Shown here: one piece after another, positions 1-11,040 of the stretch
Position numbering within the stretch: the first letter of the stretch is position 1
Layout: the number at the start of each line of letters is the position of its first letter
NCBI GenBank assembly: GCA_037042915.1
Contig: CM073197.1
Span: 4,278,001 to 4,342,000, forward strand
Length of the DNA stretch: 64,000 nucleotides
Reading direction: 5' to 3'
Source: Auricularia sp. M13
Lineage: Eukaryota; Basidiomycota; Agaricomycetes; Auriculariales; Auriculariaceae
The notes under the pieces: model-generated
What the model saw: only the letters and a program-made list of their open reading frames with translations
Databases searched by the model: none
What the model was told of the DNA's origin: nothing
Translations under genes and position numbers: made by a program

Positions 1-821
1 GAAGTGTCGCGGATCTCGAAGATCTGCTTTTGTCCCTTTGGGGCGCCCTTGCGCCTCGACAGCGTCTTCTGGAGTGGTTGCGAAGTCACGGCAACACGAA
101 CCTTGAACGAATCAGTTCTTGTCATCACAGGATGTCTGTAATTTGGGCTTACTGAGGTGGCACCAGCTCCCCTGAGCTTTTTGGCAGGAACGGCTGGGTC
201 CTCTGCAGCGGTGGGACGATCCTCGGCGCTGTCGTCTCCAGCATCACTTCGAGCATCGCTCTTGCGCTTGCGCTCAGCTACAACAGGGCTTGAGTCGGGC
301 TCGTCCTCTGACCTCTGCCTGCGTGCTATGCGTGCTGTAGTGCTTAGTAAAAGCTCGGTGCTGCTCAAGACTGGTCTGCTTACTTTCTTCGACAAAATCG
401 TCGTCCGCCTCATCAAAACGGACAGTAGAACCATTGTCTTCGCGGCTGCGCGCAGTGGAGGTCTTTGCCGCCTGAGATTGTTGAGGCTGATTTTTTTTCT
501 GTTGGTCTATGCGTCTCTTCGGTGTCGTTGGTGCCGGCGAAGAAGTGGTTTGCTTGAGCTGCTCCTGGTACCGTCGCTCAGCCTCAACCTCGGCACGCTG
601 ACTCGCGGCTTTCTTGTTCTGCTTTCCTAGTGGCGGATGAGTGTCTATCTTTGTTACCTCGACCATGAGTACACACCATTTTTCTTGGCCTTATCTATCT
701 TGCTTTTCAAGCGTTTCATTGCTTCCTGGGCTTCCTCGACTGACATGTCGTCGACCGAGTCGTTGTCCTTGGCCTTCTTGGACAACTTATTGTTAGAAGA
801 AGCTGATTTAGCCCTGGACAT
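1..821 (-). CDS. hypothetical Lys/Glu-rich protein, 3' end outside window
   Basis: Three exons: 677-821, 384-626 and <1-325. The introns are 50 and 58 bp, both GT-AG, and the frame is kept across both junctions (phase 1 each time). The start is the ATG at 821, which opens MSRAKSASSNNKL. The protein is highly charged: a helical region around EEAQEAMKRLKSKIDKAKK, then Gln/Lys-rich and Asp/Glu-rich low-complexity sequence, and a basic stretch SRRKGAPKGQKQIFEIRDTS running off the window edge. No domain is recognised. Composition suggests a nuclear or chromatin-type protein, but that is inference. It is divergent from the Plavaka gene with only 125 bp between the two starts, so it may belong to the same element or simply be its neighbour. 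The truncation is only by the window. Confidence 0.7.
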
Positions 822-946
822 GTGGGGCAGGAGGACAAGATGGGCGCGCTAGTTCCCGGAACTCCCTAAGGCAATGCAGTCGCACTATCTTGCTTTCCAA
901 GTCCGAGTTTTAAACAGTCGTCGTCTACTACCCCCTCTCTCAGCAC
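822..946. promoter_or_regulatory. short divergent intergenic region
   Basis: These 125 bp separate two divergent start codons (821 on -, 947 on +) and must hold both promoters. There is a pyrimidine-rich stretch just before the ATG at 947 (ctaccccctctctcagc), typical of a fungal leader. No clear TATA box was found. Confidence 0.35.
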
Positions 947-2159
947 ATGGCACGCCGGAACCCTCCTTCAGCAGAGCAGTCACGCCCACACCAATGCTTC
1001 TGCAAACGCGTATTCGAGCGAGAGCAAGATCTAAAGCGTCATCGGGCCCTAGCGGCGACATGCGCGGCCAAAGCTAAGCGTGCTGCTAAGAAAAAGGATC
1101 CCATCCTCGCCTACCTCGACAAGCGCAAGGAGCTTGCTGACTTTCGTACCCGACTCCGTGCCAGGCACCATGCCGTTCGCGTCATGACCGTCGAAGTAGA
1201 ACCGCAGGACGTACCCATGGAACTCGACGACGAGTCAACTCCTGCTACCGATGATGACACAACAACAGTCGTCAGTGCAACGTCCGGGCCTAGGGCGTGT
1301 CGTGCACAGGTGGAGGACGACGTGGATGAAGACGAGGAGGACACATTTATCGATCAATATCCGGAGGAGGCTCAGGCGGGCCGCGTTCATCGCACAGGTC
1401 GCCCGCCGCTTCAGCAGCAGTTTTCCCACCTCAAAGGCGACTCTGATAATAAATACGCACCATTTTCGAACCAAGACGAGTGGGAATTTGTCCAGTGGGC
1501 GAAGAACGAAGGGCTACCTGATCATGCTATCGACAGATACTGCAAGTTGAATGTGGTGCGTTCTCCTACAGCACAACATGTTTTTGTCCTCATTTTGATA
1601 TCAGCACGCTGCGACCATACCCGACCTGAAGAATGCCCGACAGCTGAACCAAAAAGTCGACGAACTTCCAGGCTACGGCGCTTGGAAATGCACCATGATT
1701 ACAGTCGGTGGTCACGATGGTGTATCCGAGTCCAAGCACGAAGTCTTCTTCCGCGACGCGCTGGACTGCCTCAGGGCGCTGTGGGCGGATCCGGCGTTCA
1801 AGAATTACATGTCCTATGCGCCCGAGAAACACTATACCGATGCGACGCGCAAGATACGTCTCTATACGGACATGAAGACCGGGGATTTCTGGTTTGAAAT
1901 GCAGGTGAGTAATAGTTCTATCAATGGTCCAATGCTCATGTGAAGCAGGGCAAGCTACCTGGAGGCTCGACTGTGGTGCCAATTATCATCAGTTCGGATA
2001 AGACGGAGCTCACGCAGTTCACCGGCAAGGCAACCGCGTACCCTATCTACATGTCCATAGGAAACATTGCCGACCATATCCGCCGCCAACCCTCTCGCCG
2101 TGCGCAGATCTTAATTGGATATCTACCCACGTCATCAATCGACGTTGCTGGGTTGACCG
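947..2159 (+). pseudogene. Plavaka transposase, 5' part
   Basis: Exons 947-1555, 1605-1904 and 1949-2159, with introns of 49 and 44 bp, all in frame. The N-terminus has a Cys/His finger-like segment (QCFCKRVFEREQDLKRHR), then basic and acidic linkers. The family-typical sequence follows: YAPFSNQDEWEFVQWAK, DLKNARQLNQKVDELPG, YAPEKHYTDATRKIRLYTDM, a VPIIISSDKTELT block, AYPIYMSIGNIADHIRRQPS and RAQILIGYLPTSSIDVAGLT. That order matches Plavaka transposases as I know them. The frame stops at the inserted element; just inside it the reading frame meets TAG at 2180-2182. The continuation is at 18226. The call is from motif memory, not a search, but the two halves fit each other exactly. Confidence 0.85.
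2152..2159. repeat. left target-site duplication of the KDZ element
   Basis: GTTGACCG here is repeated at 18218-18225; with the preceding G the match is 9 bp (GGTTGACCG, 2151 and 18217). Joining the Plavaka halves across one copy restores ...AGLT/ELAARNAR... in frame. Confidence 0.85.
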
Positions 2160-3467
2160 CAGGTCAGGCTGTCCCATTTTAGTACCTGTTAGATGTATCC
2201 CTCTGCATGTTTGTGATGTGTCTAAAGGATGTTTTTTTTACAGGCAGCCTAGGCATGCCTGCCACCCTGTGCCTAAGAATAAATCACGCCGCAGGCGGGT
2301 TCAGGCATCGCGGGCAGCTCCAAGCAGCCTACCAGGCATCAGAGGCCACTCCAATGCAATCCACAGGCATCACAGGCACCCCGCCCAAATGCCTGACCGT
2401 TCCGCAGGCACTCAAACTCTCCCTGCCTGCCCACCCCGCAGTCATCCCATCCTCGCCGGTTTTTGCCAGGCATCGCTCAGGCATCAAGTCCAATTCCTAT
2501 CGTCTCCGCAGGCATGCCGTCCTCTTCCGGTAGGCATCATGGGGCCGTCTCAGGCATCCCGCTTCCAGTGCCTGCCCACCTCTCAGTCATCTAATCCTCG
2601 CCGGTTCATCTACGCAGGCATGCCGTCCTCTCCGGTAGGCATCATGGGGCCGTCCCAGGCATCCGCTTCGAGTGCCTGCCCACCCTCAGGCATCCCATCC
2701 TCGCAGGCTTGCCGCCAGGCATCGCTCCGGCATCAAGCCTATTTCCTATCCTCTATGGAGGCATGCCGTCCGTTCTGGTAGGCATCTCGGGGTCTCGGAA
2801 TAATAGCTGGTCTGCCTGACTCTCACACAGGCGTCTCATCCCGCGCCACGCCCGCCAGGTATCACTCGGTCGACCATTCACTGACCATCCGGATCCTCTG
2901 CAGAGTTGGCAGGTCCCCTGGTTCCCGGTCGGGCATACAGTAGCATACTGATTGCCTGAACCGTGCATCACGCCTGAGTCTGTGCAGGCATCACGCCTGA
3001 GTGTGCAGGCATCACGCCCGAGTCTGCGCAGGCATCAGCCGCTGTACTTGAGCGCTTATGTCTTGCGCGCGCAGGCGTCCGGGCTTTCAATGCAGGCTGC
3101 GCGCATCCTTCGCACCTATGGTTTCTGAAGGCAGCCGCAGCTTCGAGTCTATCTTATTACACTTTTTTGTGAGCGAGTAAAATCATATTCTCTATTAGAA
3201 TCTCCTTGTCCCGACCAACCGCAGAGTTATCAATGACCAGAGCACAGAGCGCAAACAGGCAATGAGGCATGTATCACTTGCACAGCGATGCTCACCGTCC
3301 AACTCCACGCACAGCCATTGTACTGCAAACATTACCCCGCATCAACATGCAACTATTCCGGGAAGATTCTCGTTTCGGATCACAGCAGCACTTATTCGAG
3401 TGCTTCAAATGTAGACCAAGAAACCGATTACATTGAGCAATAATGGCAGAGTAATTTACTTCAGATA
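2160..3467. repeat. left subterminal repeat region of the KDZ element
   Basis: No gene. Dozens of copies of a short degenerate motif, best seen as CAGGCATCACGCC, GGCATCCC or GGCATGCCG, mostly in one orientation from 2230 to 3110. The regular block at 2960-3040 repeats GCAGGCATCACGCCYGAGT about every 25 bp. The region from 3120 to 3467 is AT-richer and motif-poor. Such arrays near transposon ends usually act as transposase binding sites (inference). Confidence 0.75.
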
Positions 3468-6400
3468 CTAGTTATAATACATGTCAGGTTGGTCATATGC
3501 TCCATCCGTTGGCAGGTAAACGTTCGGATCCACACCGTAATCGTACATGTCACTTTGAATAGCCAAGTTGATCTCGTCAGGATCGACCTCCATGCTGTCG
3601 GTGTACCCAACGGTTAGCAGCGGGTTGATGCCACGCGTTGGATCATACACGGTACCCCAGGACGCATCCTCGGGCACGACGTACGAGGTCTGCGCGGCGT
3701 GGGAGAAGACCGCATTAGGCACCTCGGGCTCAGCACCAGATGCTGCAAACATCCCCTGATCGAATTGTGCTGGCGCGGACTGCGTGGCCTCGACTGGCGG
3801 CGGCGTTGGCATCGACTGGAGAGGTACCGAGTGGGCCGGCGGCGGTGCCTGCACGAACTGCGGCGGCGCCCATGCGGTGTCGGTAGACTGCGGCGCCCAA
3901 TCAGCAGACTCCGACGGCAGCACCGCGGTGTGAGCAAGCGCGGGCGGCGGCGGCGGTACGAATTGAGCAGGCGCGGCGTGAGCGGGCGCGGCGTGAGGGG
4001 CCTCGGAGAGCGGCGGCTGCGTCTGCGCGAATCGCGGCTGTGTCTGCGCGAATTGTGCGACCGCGGGCGGTGCGAATTGTGTGACCGCGGGCGGTGCGAA
4101 TTGTGATGGCTCGGCGGCCTCGGGCGTCTGCGCGAATCGCGGCTGCGCGAAGTGAGCGCCCGTGGGCGGCGGCGGCGGCGGCGGAGCGTATTGTGGCCCG
4201 GCGTGAGCGACCTCGGATGGCTGCGTTTGCGCGAATCGCGGCTGCGTCTGCGCGAATTGCGCGACCGCGGGCGGTGCGAATTGTGATTGCTCGGTGGCCT
4301 CGGGCGTCTGCGTCTGCGTCTGCGCGAATCGCGGCTGCGCGAAGTGAGCGGCCGCGGGCGGCGGTGGCGGCGGTGCGTATTGTGGCGGCCCGGCGTGGGC
4401 GACCTGGGCTGGCGGCGGCTGCGTCTGCGCGAATCGCGCAACCGTGGGCGGTGGCGGCGGTGCAGATTGCGGCGGGGGAGGCGGCGGCGCGGCCGCTCGC
4501 GCAGCGCTGCTACGTGACCAAGATGCACTAGTCACCAAGGCCCCCGCAAGACTGCTGTAGGTAGATATTTGTGTCGAATTGGTCGGTGGTGACGGCGATA
4601 CGATAGGATGATGAACATGAGTGTCTTCTTTTGCAACCGATGGATTGTATGCAAAGATCTTCTCGCCGAGCTGCTGGCTCGAAGATCCTGCGGAGGATTG
4701 AGGTGCGTGATCATGCTCGGCGCTGGGCACCGACAGATCCGGTGATCCCACCGCATCGTCATACTACAGATACGTAAGCACTGAGACACCGAGCACGAAC
4801 CAACCCTCGTACCATGTTATCACCCATAACTTCGTCCATAGATGCGTAATCAGGTCCGGCGTCGTCGTAGATCTACGCCACATTAGTAACGACACAAGTC
4901 ACGGCTGAAGCTGACTCACCTCCACTATCTGAACATCAAGTACTGCATCGGCGGCGGCGCCGCCACCGACGGGATTAAGCCTCGAGCCGTTGGCATGCGT
5001 GTTGGATGTCTTGAGTGAAGAAGTCGACGCCACGGGCGCGGGCTGCGGCTTGACAACAGGAGCTGCTTTTGGAGGTGCTGTGGCTTGTTGACCTGCTACC
5101 GTTTCGGCGCTGTCGCCCTCCGTCTTCTTTGTCTTCTTTGTCTGGACCTGGGTGCGACTGCTGACGTCGCCGACAGTCCGCAAGACCTTCCCCTGATCGT
5201 CGATCCAGAGCGCGACCTGATTCCACAGCGCTGTGTCGCGTTTCTCGTTGCGAAGTGCAAGATCCTCTGTCGATTATGTCAGCGGCGTTCGCGTGACTTC
5301 GCACGGACGGACCTGCAGGGATGGGCTCGAGCCGGAGTCCAGCTTTGACGGCAGGTTCAGCACCGTCTGCGATTGCGCCGTCTTCGCCACTCTCGTGTTT
5401 CCTGAGTGCCTCATACAGCGCCGAAAGAAGCGCGCCCAACTGAAGAGCAGGGATCTTCGCGCTCTGCACCTGGTCCAGCGTCACGACGCCAACAGGCCAT
5501 CCGCAGAGCCTCAGAGAGTGCTTGAGTAACTCTGCGTCGAACGACGCCCAGTTGATGCACTTGCGCGGAGAGACGAGGGCTGCGAAAAGCATTAATGTTT
5601 GAATGGTCAATACGCATCAGAACGCACATTGGAAAGATAAAAGCGCGTTGTTGCAGGCCTTGCGTTTCGTGCCCTGGCCCTTGATTTTGGCGAGGCCTTT
5701 GACCGAATGGTCTAACATAGCCTTCTCCGCGAGCTTTCGAGCACTGGCGTCTTTCAATCAACAACGTCAAGCAGATAAACCAAACAACTCACCCGCAGAA
5801 TGTCACGAACTCGGAGAGCAGTTCGCGGAAGTTGACGTCCATGTCCTTGAGGAACTTGTACGCCATGTCGTTGTTGGCGAACATGCCATTCGCCGCGGAT
5901 CCTATCACGTCGCCCGTCTTGAGGTTGACCACGAAGCCGAACACGGCGATCTCGTAGTTCGGTAGTACGGACGAGTCTGCACATCCATCAGTCGCTGCGC
6001 AACGCAATTTGGCAGACTCACGGTGTTTTCAAGTTCATCAAGGAGTTTCTTGATGATCTTGAATAACGAACCGTCCGAGATTATGTCGTTCGCGACCTCC
6101 TTTTCGTACTTCTCACACCACGCCACGAGTTTCTCCGTCCACTTCTTCAGCTGTTCCTTCGACTTCGAATTGACTTTGTCCCAGTACGCCTTCGACCGCC
6201 GCTTGCGATACTCGCTAATGGTTTCTATGGGGCAGTTGTAAGTGAGATGCACAGATTCCAAGTTTGCGAACAACGCACCTCCGACCTTCCGAGGTACCCG
6301 CAAAGAAAACTTGCGGCTGTACATATTCCACGTGGACTTCTCCGCTTCTGCTTCAGTAAGATGCGGGCCAGCTCCCAGAGATAAGCCGGAGACTTGCCCC

Positions 6401-8029
6401 AGGCTTTTGCCCGCTGCATGACCCACTCCTCCACCGCCTTGAAATAGGCGCGAAATTCGTCGGCATGGGCGTTGCTCAACGGACCGGGCACGAACGAGGT
6501 CGCGTCGACGTCCTCTGCCTCCTCGTCCGGCACGCCAAACATACTGGTCGGTTGCTCCTCGTCGTCGTCGTCGTCGTCGTCGTCAGCGTCTTCGACCGTC
6601 GCCTTGTACTTGCCGTTGAGCTTTCCCGTAGTTGTAGAATGCGAACTGCGAGCAGGCTCTGTGGAAGGACCCGCCTTGGGGCGTCGTCATCCTCCGTATC
6701 GGTGGTCGGCAGCGAGGGACCTTCCCGACGCCCCTTGGGCTGCATCTCCTCCTCCGTCAAGCCAACCTGCAGCACAGTCAGCATATAGCAGTACTTGTGA
6801 CGCCTAAGAAATTACGCACGACTTTACCGAACGCCTTCTTGAGCTGGCGCAGCTGGCTGTTTTGCCAGTCGCGCGGTAATTCCTGGCCGAGCGACGCCGC
6901 GGACTGTTTCGCCTTAGCGACGATGGCCGAGGCTGCGTCACGAAGCGCGTCCATCTGGGCCAAGCCGTCGTTGAAGACGTCGCCAGTTGGAATCACCTCT
7001 GGCACTGGGACGCGCTACACGACAATGAGCAATGTAAATGAAATGCGAAGAGCATGAGTCTGCGTACCTCTACCTCGATAACATCGTCGTCGTTCAATCG
7101 ACGACGCTTGTTCCCCACCAGTACCGCGCCGCCCCGTGTCTTGCCACCTCTTGGGATGGGCGCCGTACCGCGACCGACGCGCCCGCCGCGCCCACCGCGA
7201 GCCGCAGGCGGCGCAAACGACAATCCAGTGTCCTGCGCGTCAACCTCCATCGCTCCCGCGTCGTTGTCGTTGTCAGAAGCACTCGCAGCGTCCTCGGCGC
7301 CGTCTTCGTCGTCGTCGACGGCCTTGGCCTTGGCCTTGCCTTTGCGATTGGCCTTGGGCTTTGCAGGCGCCTTTGGCTTCGCCGGCGCTTTGAGCTTCGC
7401 CGGCGCCTTTGGCTTCGCCGGCGCCTTGGGCTTCGCCGGCGCCTTGGGCTTCGCCGGCGCCTTGGGCTTTTTGGTGACCTATTCAGCCATGTCAGCATCA
7501 CGCAAACGTTGAATGAGGCAGAGCGTATACCTTGATGCCGTCGGCCTCCCCGTTCGGAACGTCGCCATCGCTGTCCTCGCTGTCCGCGGCGCCCTCGTCC
7601 TCAGACTCTGGCTTGCCGTTGCGTTTGCCCTTCGATGCCTTCTTTTGCCCAGGCTGCGCATCCGCGGCGCGACTCTCGGACTCCTAACGCAACAATTAGA
7701 AGATACCACCCATGGGCGGTAGGACATACGGCGAGACCGGCGTCATCATCCGAGTCGGTTATTGTCGCTTTCGATTTTATTGCCTGGAAGTCGGTGAGCG
7801 ATGCGGTGGTAAAATCATGCAAAGCACGGCGCACCCTCGTTTTCCTCCGCTTTGCAGCGGTGACCTCATTGGCGGGCAGCGCGTCGTCGGGCAGACTGTC
7901 GTCGGCCGGATCGTCCACTTGGAGCGTGGGAGGGGCATTGTCGTCGGCGTCTCCGTCAGCATCGGACGGCGGGCGAACAGCGGGCGGGACAGCCAACGCA
8001 AGCCTCCGCGCCTGACTACGGGTCGTCAT
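3468..8029 (-). CDS. KDZ-element companion protein, ~1,335 aa
   Basis: Twelve exons: 7730-8029, 7531-7683, 7068-7478, 6820-7014, 6398-6766, 6022-6350, 5793-5950, 5628-5743, 5305-5579, 4920-5264, 4813-4872, 3468-4763. Order of parts: an acidic/basic N-terminus (MTTRSQARRLA), seven APAKPK-type repeats around 7370-7478, a poly-Asp run coded by a GTC tract at 6551-6583, a folded region (KSTWNMYSRKFSLRVPRKVG, CPIETISEYRKRRSKAYW, YEIAVFGFVVNLKTGDVIG), and a long Pro/Gln/Ala tail with FAQTQPRFAQ repeats. The sequence resembles an uncharacterised agaricomycete family that I associate with KDZ elements; its function is unknown. The intron at 6351-6397 is GC-AG. Exon 6398-6766 has a net frame error of one base near 6680-6700 that I could not explain by splicing. 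The acceptor at 5950 is weak. Confidence 0.7.
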
Positions 8030-8875
8030 AGAGGGTGGAAGGCGAGTAGGCAGGCGAAGGGAGTAGCAGAAGTCTGGCGGCGTGCTCAGGCAGCGGACAG
8101 GCAGCGCAGGCACAGGCCGCCTTTATAGCCGCAGGCAGCCAGCCGGGATTTACGCAGCTGCCTGCATATCCTAGCGGCGTCATTGAGCGCGATGAGTGGG
8201 CTGCCTGCGATGCCTGCTGTTTGAACACTGAATATTGTTTAAGCTGCCTGCTGATGCGCTCTCGACGTCGCTTACGAGTCGGGTTGCTAGATGACGGTGT
8301 TAGTGATCACGATAATAATACAGTCAAGCTGCGCACCTCAGATAAACGCGTGAATACGCGGCCAGGGTGTGAACGAATACCTGAATTCGTCAGTCAGAAA
8401 TTACGAAGGAGCTCGGTCGGCGTTTGGTCGTCAACGTACGGCAAACACTGCAGCTTGCGATCTGGCAGGTTTGTATTCACGGGCTATGCTGCCTGTGATG
8501 CCTGCGAGCTGCCTGTGATGCCTGCGACCGTGGCAGGCATCACAGGCAGCTTGGGCCGAGCGTTGAGAACGATAAGGCGGAGCTTCGGCACTTTGCGCTG
8601 CCTGCCTCTCTACCTGCCTAGGCAGCAGCCGCAATTCACTGCGCCTGCCTGCGCGGGCCCTGCATCACCGTAGGCACCTGCCTAGGCAGGTCCTAGGCAG
8701 GTGCCTACTCATCTAACTGCTTTCCGATTTAATTATGCTCTCGACTCGATCTCCGTGTCGCCCCGCTCGCACTTCCTACCTCGACGCCTTACACTGGACA
8801 GCCTGCCGTCTGCTACTCGGTGCGCATATAGCGCGTTCTTGCTCTCTGTTGCGGCCGTGCTGACTACCGCCTAGA
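8030..8875. promoter_or_regulatory. central repeat cluster between divergent KDZ-element genes
   Basis: No gene. It lies between the start of the companion gene (8029, -) and the ORF at 8876 (+), so it should contain both promoters. It is rich in CTGCCTGCGATGCCTG-type repeats (8095-8230 and 8480-8720), the same family as at the element ends. This suggests the transposase or companion protein may also bind here, for example to regulate transcription (inference). Confidence 0.55.
8671..8707. repeat. 16-bp-arm palindrome
   Basis: Perfect inverted arms TAGGCACCTGCCTAGG (8671-8686) and its complement (8692-8707), separated by the 5-bp spacer CAGGT. It sits inside the central repeat cluster, about 170 bp before the ATG at 8876. 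Confidence 0.9.
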
Positions 8876-9704
8876 ATGTCCGGACTGAATCAGCCTGCGT
8901 GAGTCGCGCTCCGTGTTCTGCGTGCGCCGGACTGAATCTCTGTCATGATTCAGGAATGACGGCGAAGGCGGCCAAGCTCCTGCAGACGACGAACAGACTA
9001 TGTGGCGAAATTGGGATCCAACGCTGGGGCCCTGGCCCGGTTCAACAACTCCTGCTGCCGTCTATGACGGCGGCCACTAGTACCCCGCATTCACCCTCGA
9101 ACACTTCGGCGCCGGTTATTACAGCGACGACAGCGACGACAGCGACGACTACGTCCTCGCTGCTTGCAACATGCAACATCTCCATTTAGACGACCCGCCG
9201 GAGCAAGACATGTGGCGTACGGACTATCTGGAGTTCGTCATCGCGCAACGCGCATGCGCTGCTCGTCGCCAGGCCGCCGGACTTGCCCCTACACCATGCA
9301 GCAGACAGTCACCGTGCGACGACTGCATCTTCCACCCTGGCGCGACAGCTACCTCGGTCCATTGGCAATGCATGGACGACGCGCGCCTGAACGCGGAACT
9401 TGAGGGATATCTTCTGGAGCGGTCGCCCAACGAGCAGGATTGGGTGCCGCCTTCACCTGCCTCTGAGCGTCGCCGCCTGCTGCCCCCTCGTCTACACTTC
9501 TCGGCCGGAGATTCTGCTGGCATACGTCCCGCCTACGACTCGCAGCACAGCAATCACGCGTCGCCGTCGTCCTCCGTGAGGTCGGACCCGCCATCGCCGT
9601 CGGACAAGTCAGCCGCCTCTTTCCCAAAGGCACCCTCCGCTGCGGACCGCCCAGTTTTTGGGCCGCCGAGACCGCCGCCCGAGTACGTGGATCTGTCCGA
9701 TTAA
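8876..9704 (+). CDS. small KDZ-cargo protein with an in-frame TAG
   Basis: Exon 1 is 8876-8898 (MSGLNQP), the intron 8899-8953 (GTGAGT...CAG), and exon 2 is 8954-9704. The 257-codon frame is open except for a TAG at 9078-9080, codon 50. Coding character continues after the stop: acidic SDDSDDSDDY, then LHLDDPPEQDMW and a Cys-bearing segment SRQSPCDDC, and a Pro/Ser-rich C-terminus ending PPEYVDLSD. No domain is recognised. The 21 bp from 9060 to 9080 start GT and end AG and would remove the stop in frame if spliced, but that is shorter than any plausible intron. A nonsense mutation is the simpler reading. Confidence 0.55.
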
Positions 9705-9821
9705 ATGCGTCGGGCTTGACGATTGACAAGGTAAGTTGCCTTTCTGCATTGTATCGGGTTGCTCAGACTCGCTTCAGGATCGCCCCCGCCCCCAATGCTC
9801 GACAATCGCGTGTACCATGTT

Positions 9822-10540
9822 CTACTTACATTGCCAATACAACGCGCGTTGTTCGTAACATCTCCGTAGAAAGTCTCCTCCACCATTGAACAACGTAATT
9901 ATTTCTTCGAGACCGTGCGCAATATGACCGGCTTGAGCAGCGAGATCAGATAGCCGTCGATATTCGTCGCTCTCAACGTCGAGGCTGCGGAGCTGGGCTT
10001 CTTCCACGCCGTCTCGCGCCACTTCCGCCACGGTGGACGCCAACTGCTTGCTGAACTCGATCGACTGCAGCAATTTCTTCGCTGAGCGCCGGGACTGCTT
10101 CGCTTCAATGAGTCCCTCCGTAAATTCCGCCCACTTCATCGCTTCTGGCGTCAGATCTCTCCACGCTCCCAAGTCAAAGCGAAGTGCCGTTGCGAGCGAA
10201 TTGAGAGGCGTTGCGTCCTTTATGAGATATAGTTTGCCTATGACCTGAGTAATATGAATAATGTGCAACGAACGTCTGGGCACTGACAACTTACGAGGAC
10301 TGTTGAAGGGAGCAGAGGCTTTGGCTCTTCCACTTCTAACGAGGATGTGGTGTCTTCCCTCTTATTGCGCCAGCGAGAAAGAGCTCGTTGACGTTCCTGT
10401 GTTATGTTGCTAGTCGCCGGTTAATTGCAAGGCCATGACGGGACACGATAGTGAGCCTACCGCCTGTAATATTCGCGTCGAGTACGTTTTCGAGCCTCGC
10501 GCCGTTCCTCTTCTGTTGCATATTTAGGTGGGCGGCCCAT
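9822..10540 (-). CDS. small basic N-terminal protein, KDZ cargo
   Basis: Exons 10461-10540, 10295-10409 and 9822-10244, with introns of 51 and 50 bp; frame kept throughout, 205 aa. It opens MGRPPKYATEEERREARKRT and continues as a strongly basic, Arg-rich helix with Trp (LSRWRNKRED). This pattern is frequent in short basidiomycete nuclear proteins of unknown role. The C-terminal two thirds is a likely helical, acidic region (SDLAAQAGHIAHGLEEIITL). The stop is TAG at 9822-9824. The N-terminus suggests DNA binding, but no named domain is visible. It is convergent with the 8876-9704 gene, whose end is 117 bp away. Confidence 0.7.
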
Positions 10541-11040
10541 CTGGAGCAGACCGCGTCACCCAGCCCGAACTTCGTGTCTTTTACACTTGAGAGGTTGGAA
10601 GAGAAGGAAGGTTGGCAAGGAGGATGAGGGCATTTTCCGACGAAGCTCAGACGCGACAATCTAACTGCTACCGCGAGTGCGCGGCGCGTCCTGCTCTTTC
10701 CCTCGCGCATATATTTTGATAGATAGTCAACATTATTCGTGCTAAGGGTCTGAGACACCCTGAATCTCGCTGGAAACGCGCGCAAAAGCCAGTAGGACGA
10801 GCTTCTGGACAACAATCTTCTGGACAAAAATGAGCTTCTGGACAGAAACTAATCGGGCATCTAGTGTCGCTGGCATTTGCGGCGCGAAATCTTGTACATG
10901 TATACGAGTTGTCTTTCATGTTGCTTTGAAAATCTAGTTGAACTTATTTTATTTGGCGTCGTGGTCTTTATGACATGCTGTTGCATACGAGGAACCGCGA
11001 CGCGTGAGTGAACTCCGACACTTGCACTCTTCGACCTGCT
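10541..11040. other. intergenic, upstream of KDZ transposase
   Basis: No gene recognised. Three copies of CTTCTGGACA lie between 10800 and 10845, spaced 15-19 bp. The stretch probably contains the transposase promoter and the promoter of the - strand gene starting at 10540. No TATA box is certain. Confidence 0.5.

Noticed and set aside
2960-3040. CRISPR-like regular repeats (GCAGGCATCACGCC)
   Set aside because: Units are short, degenerate and spaced irregularly outside this block; the eukaryotic gene structure and location at a transposon end explain them as subterminal repeats.
3614-4528. Arg-rich 304-codon open frame on the - strand
   Set aside because: Shadow frame of the Pro/Gln/Ala-rich tail of the companion gene; composition is driven by the GC-rich repeats.
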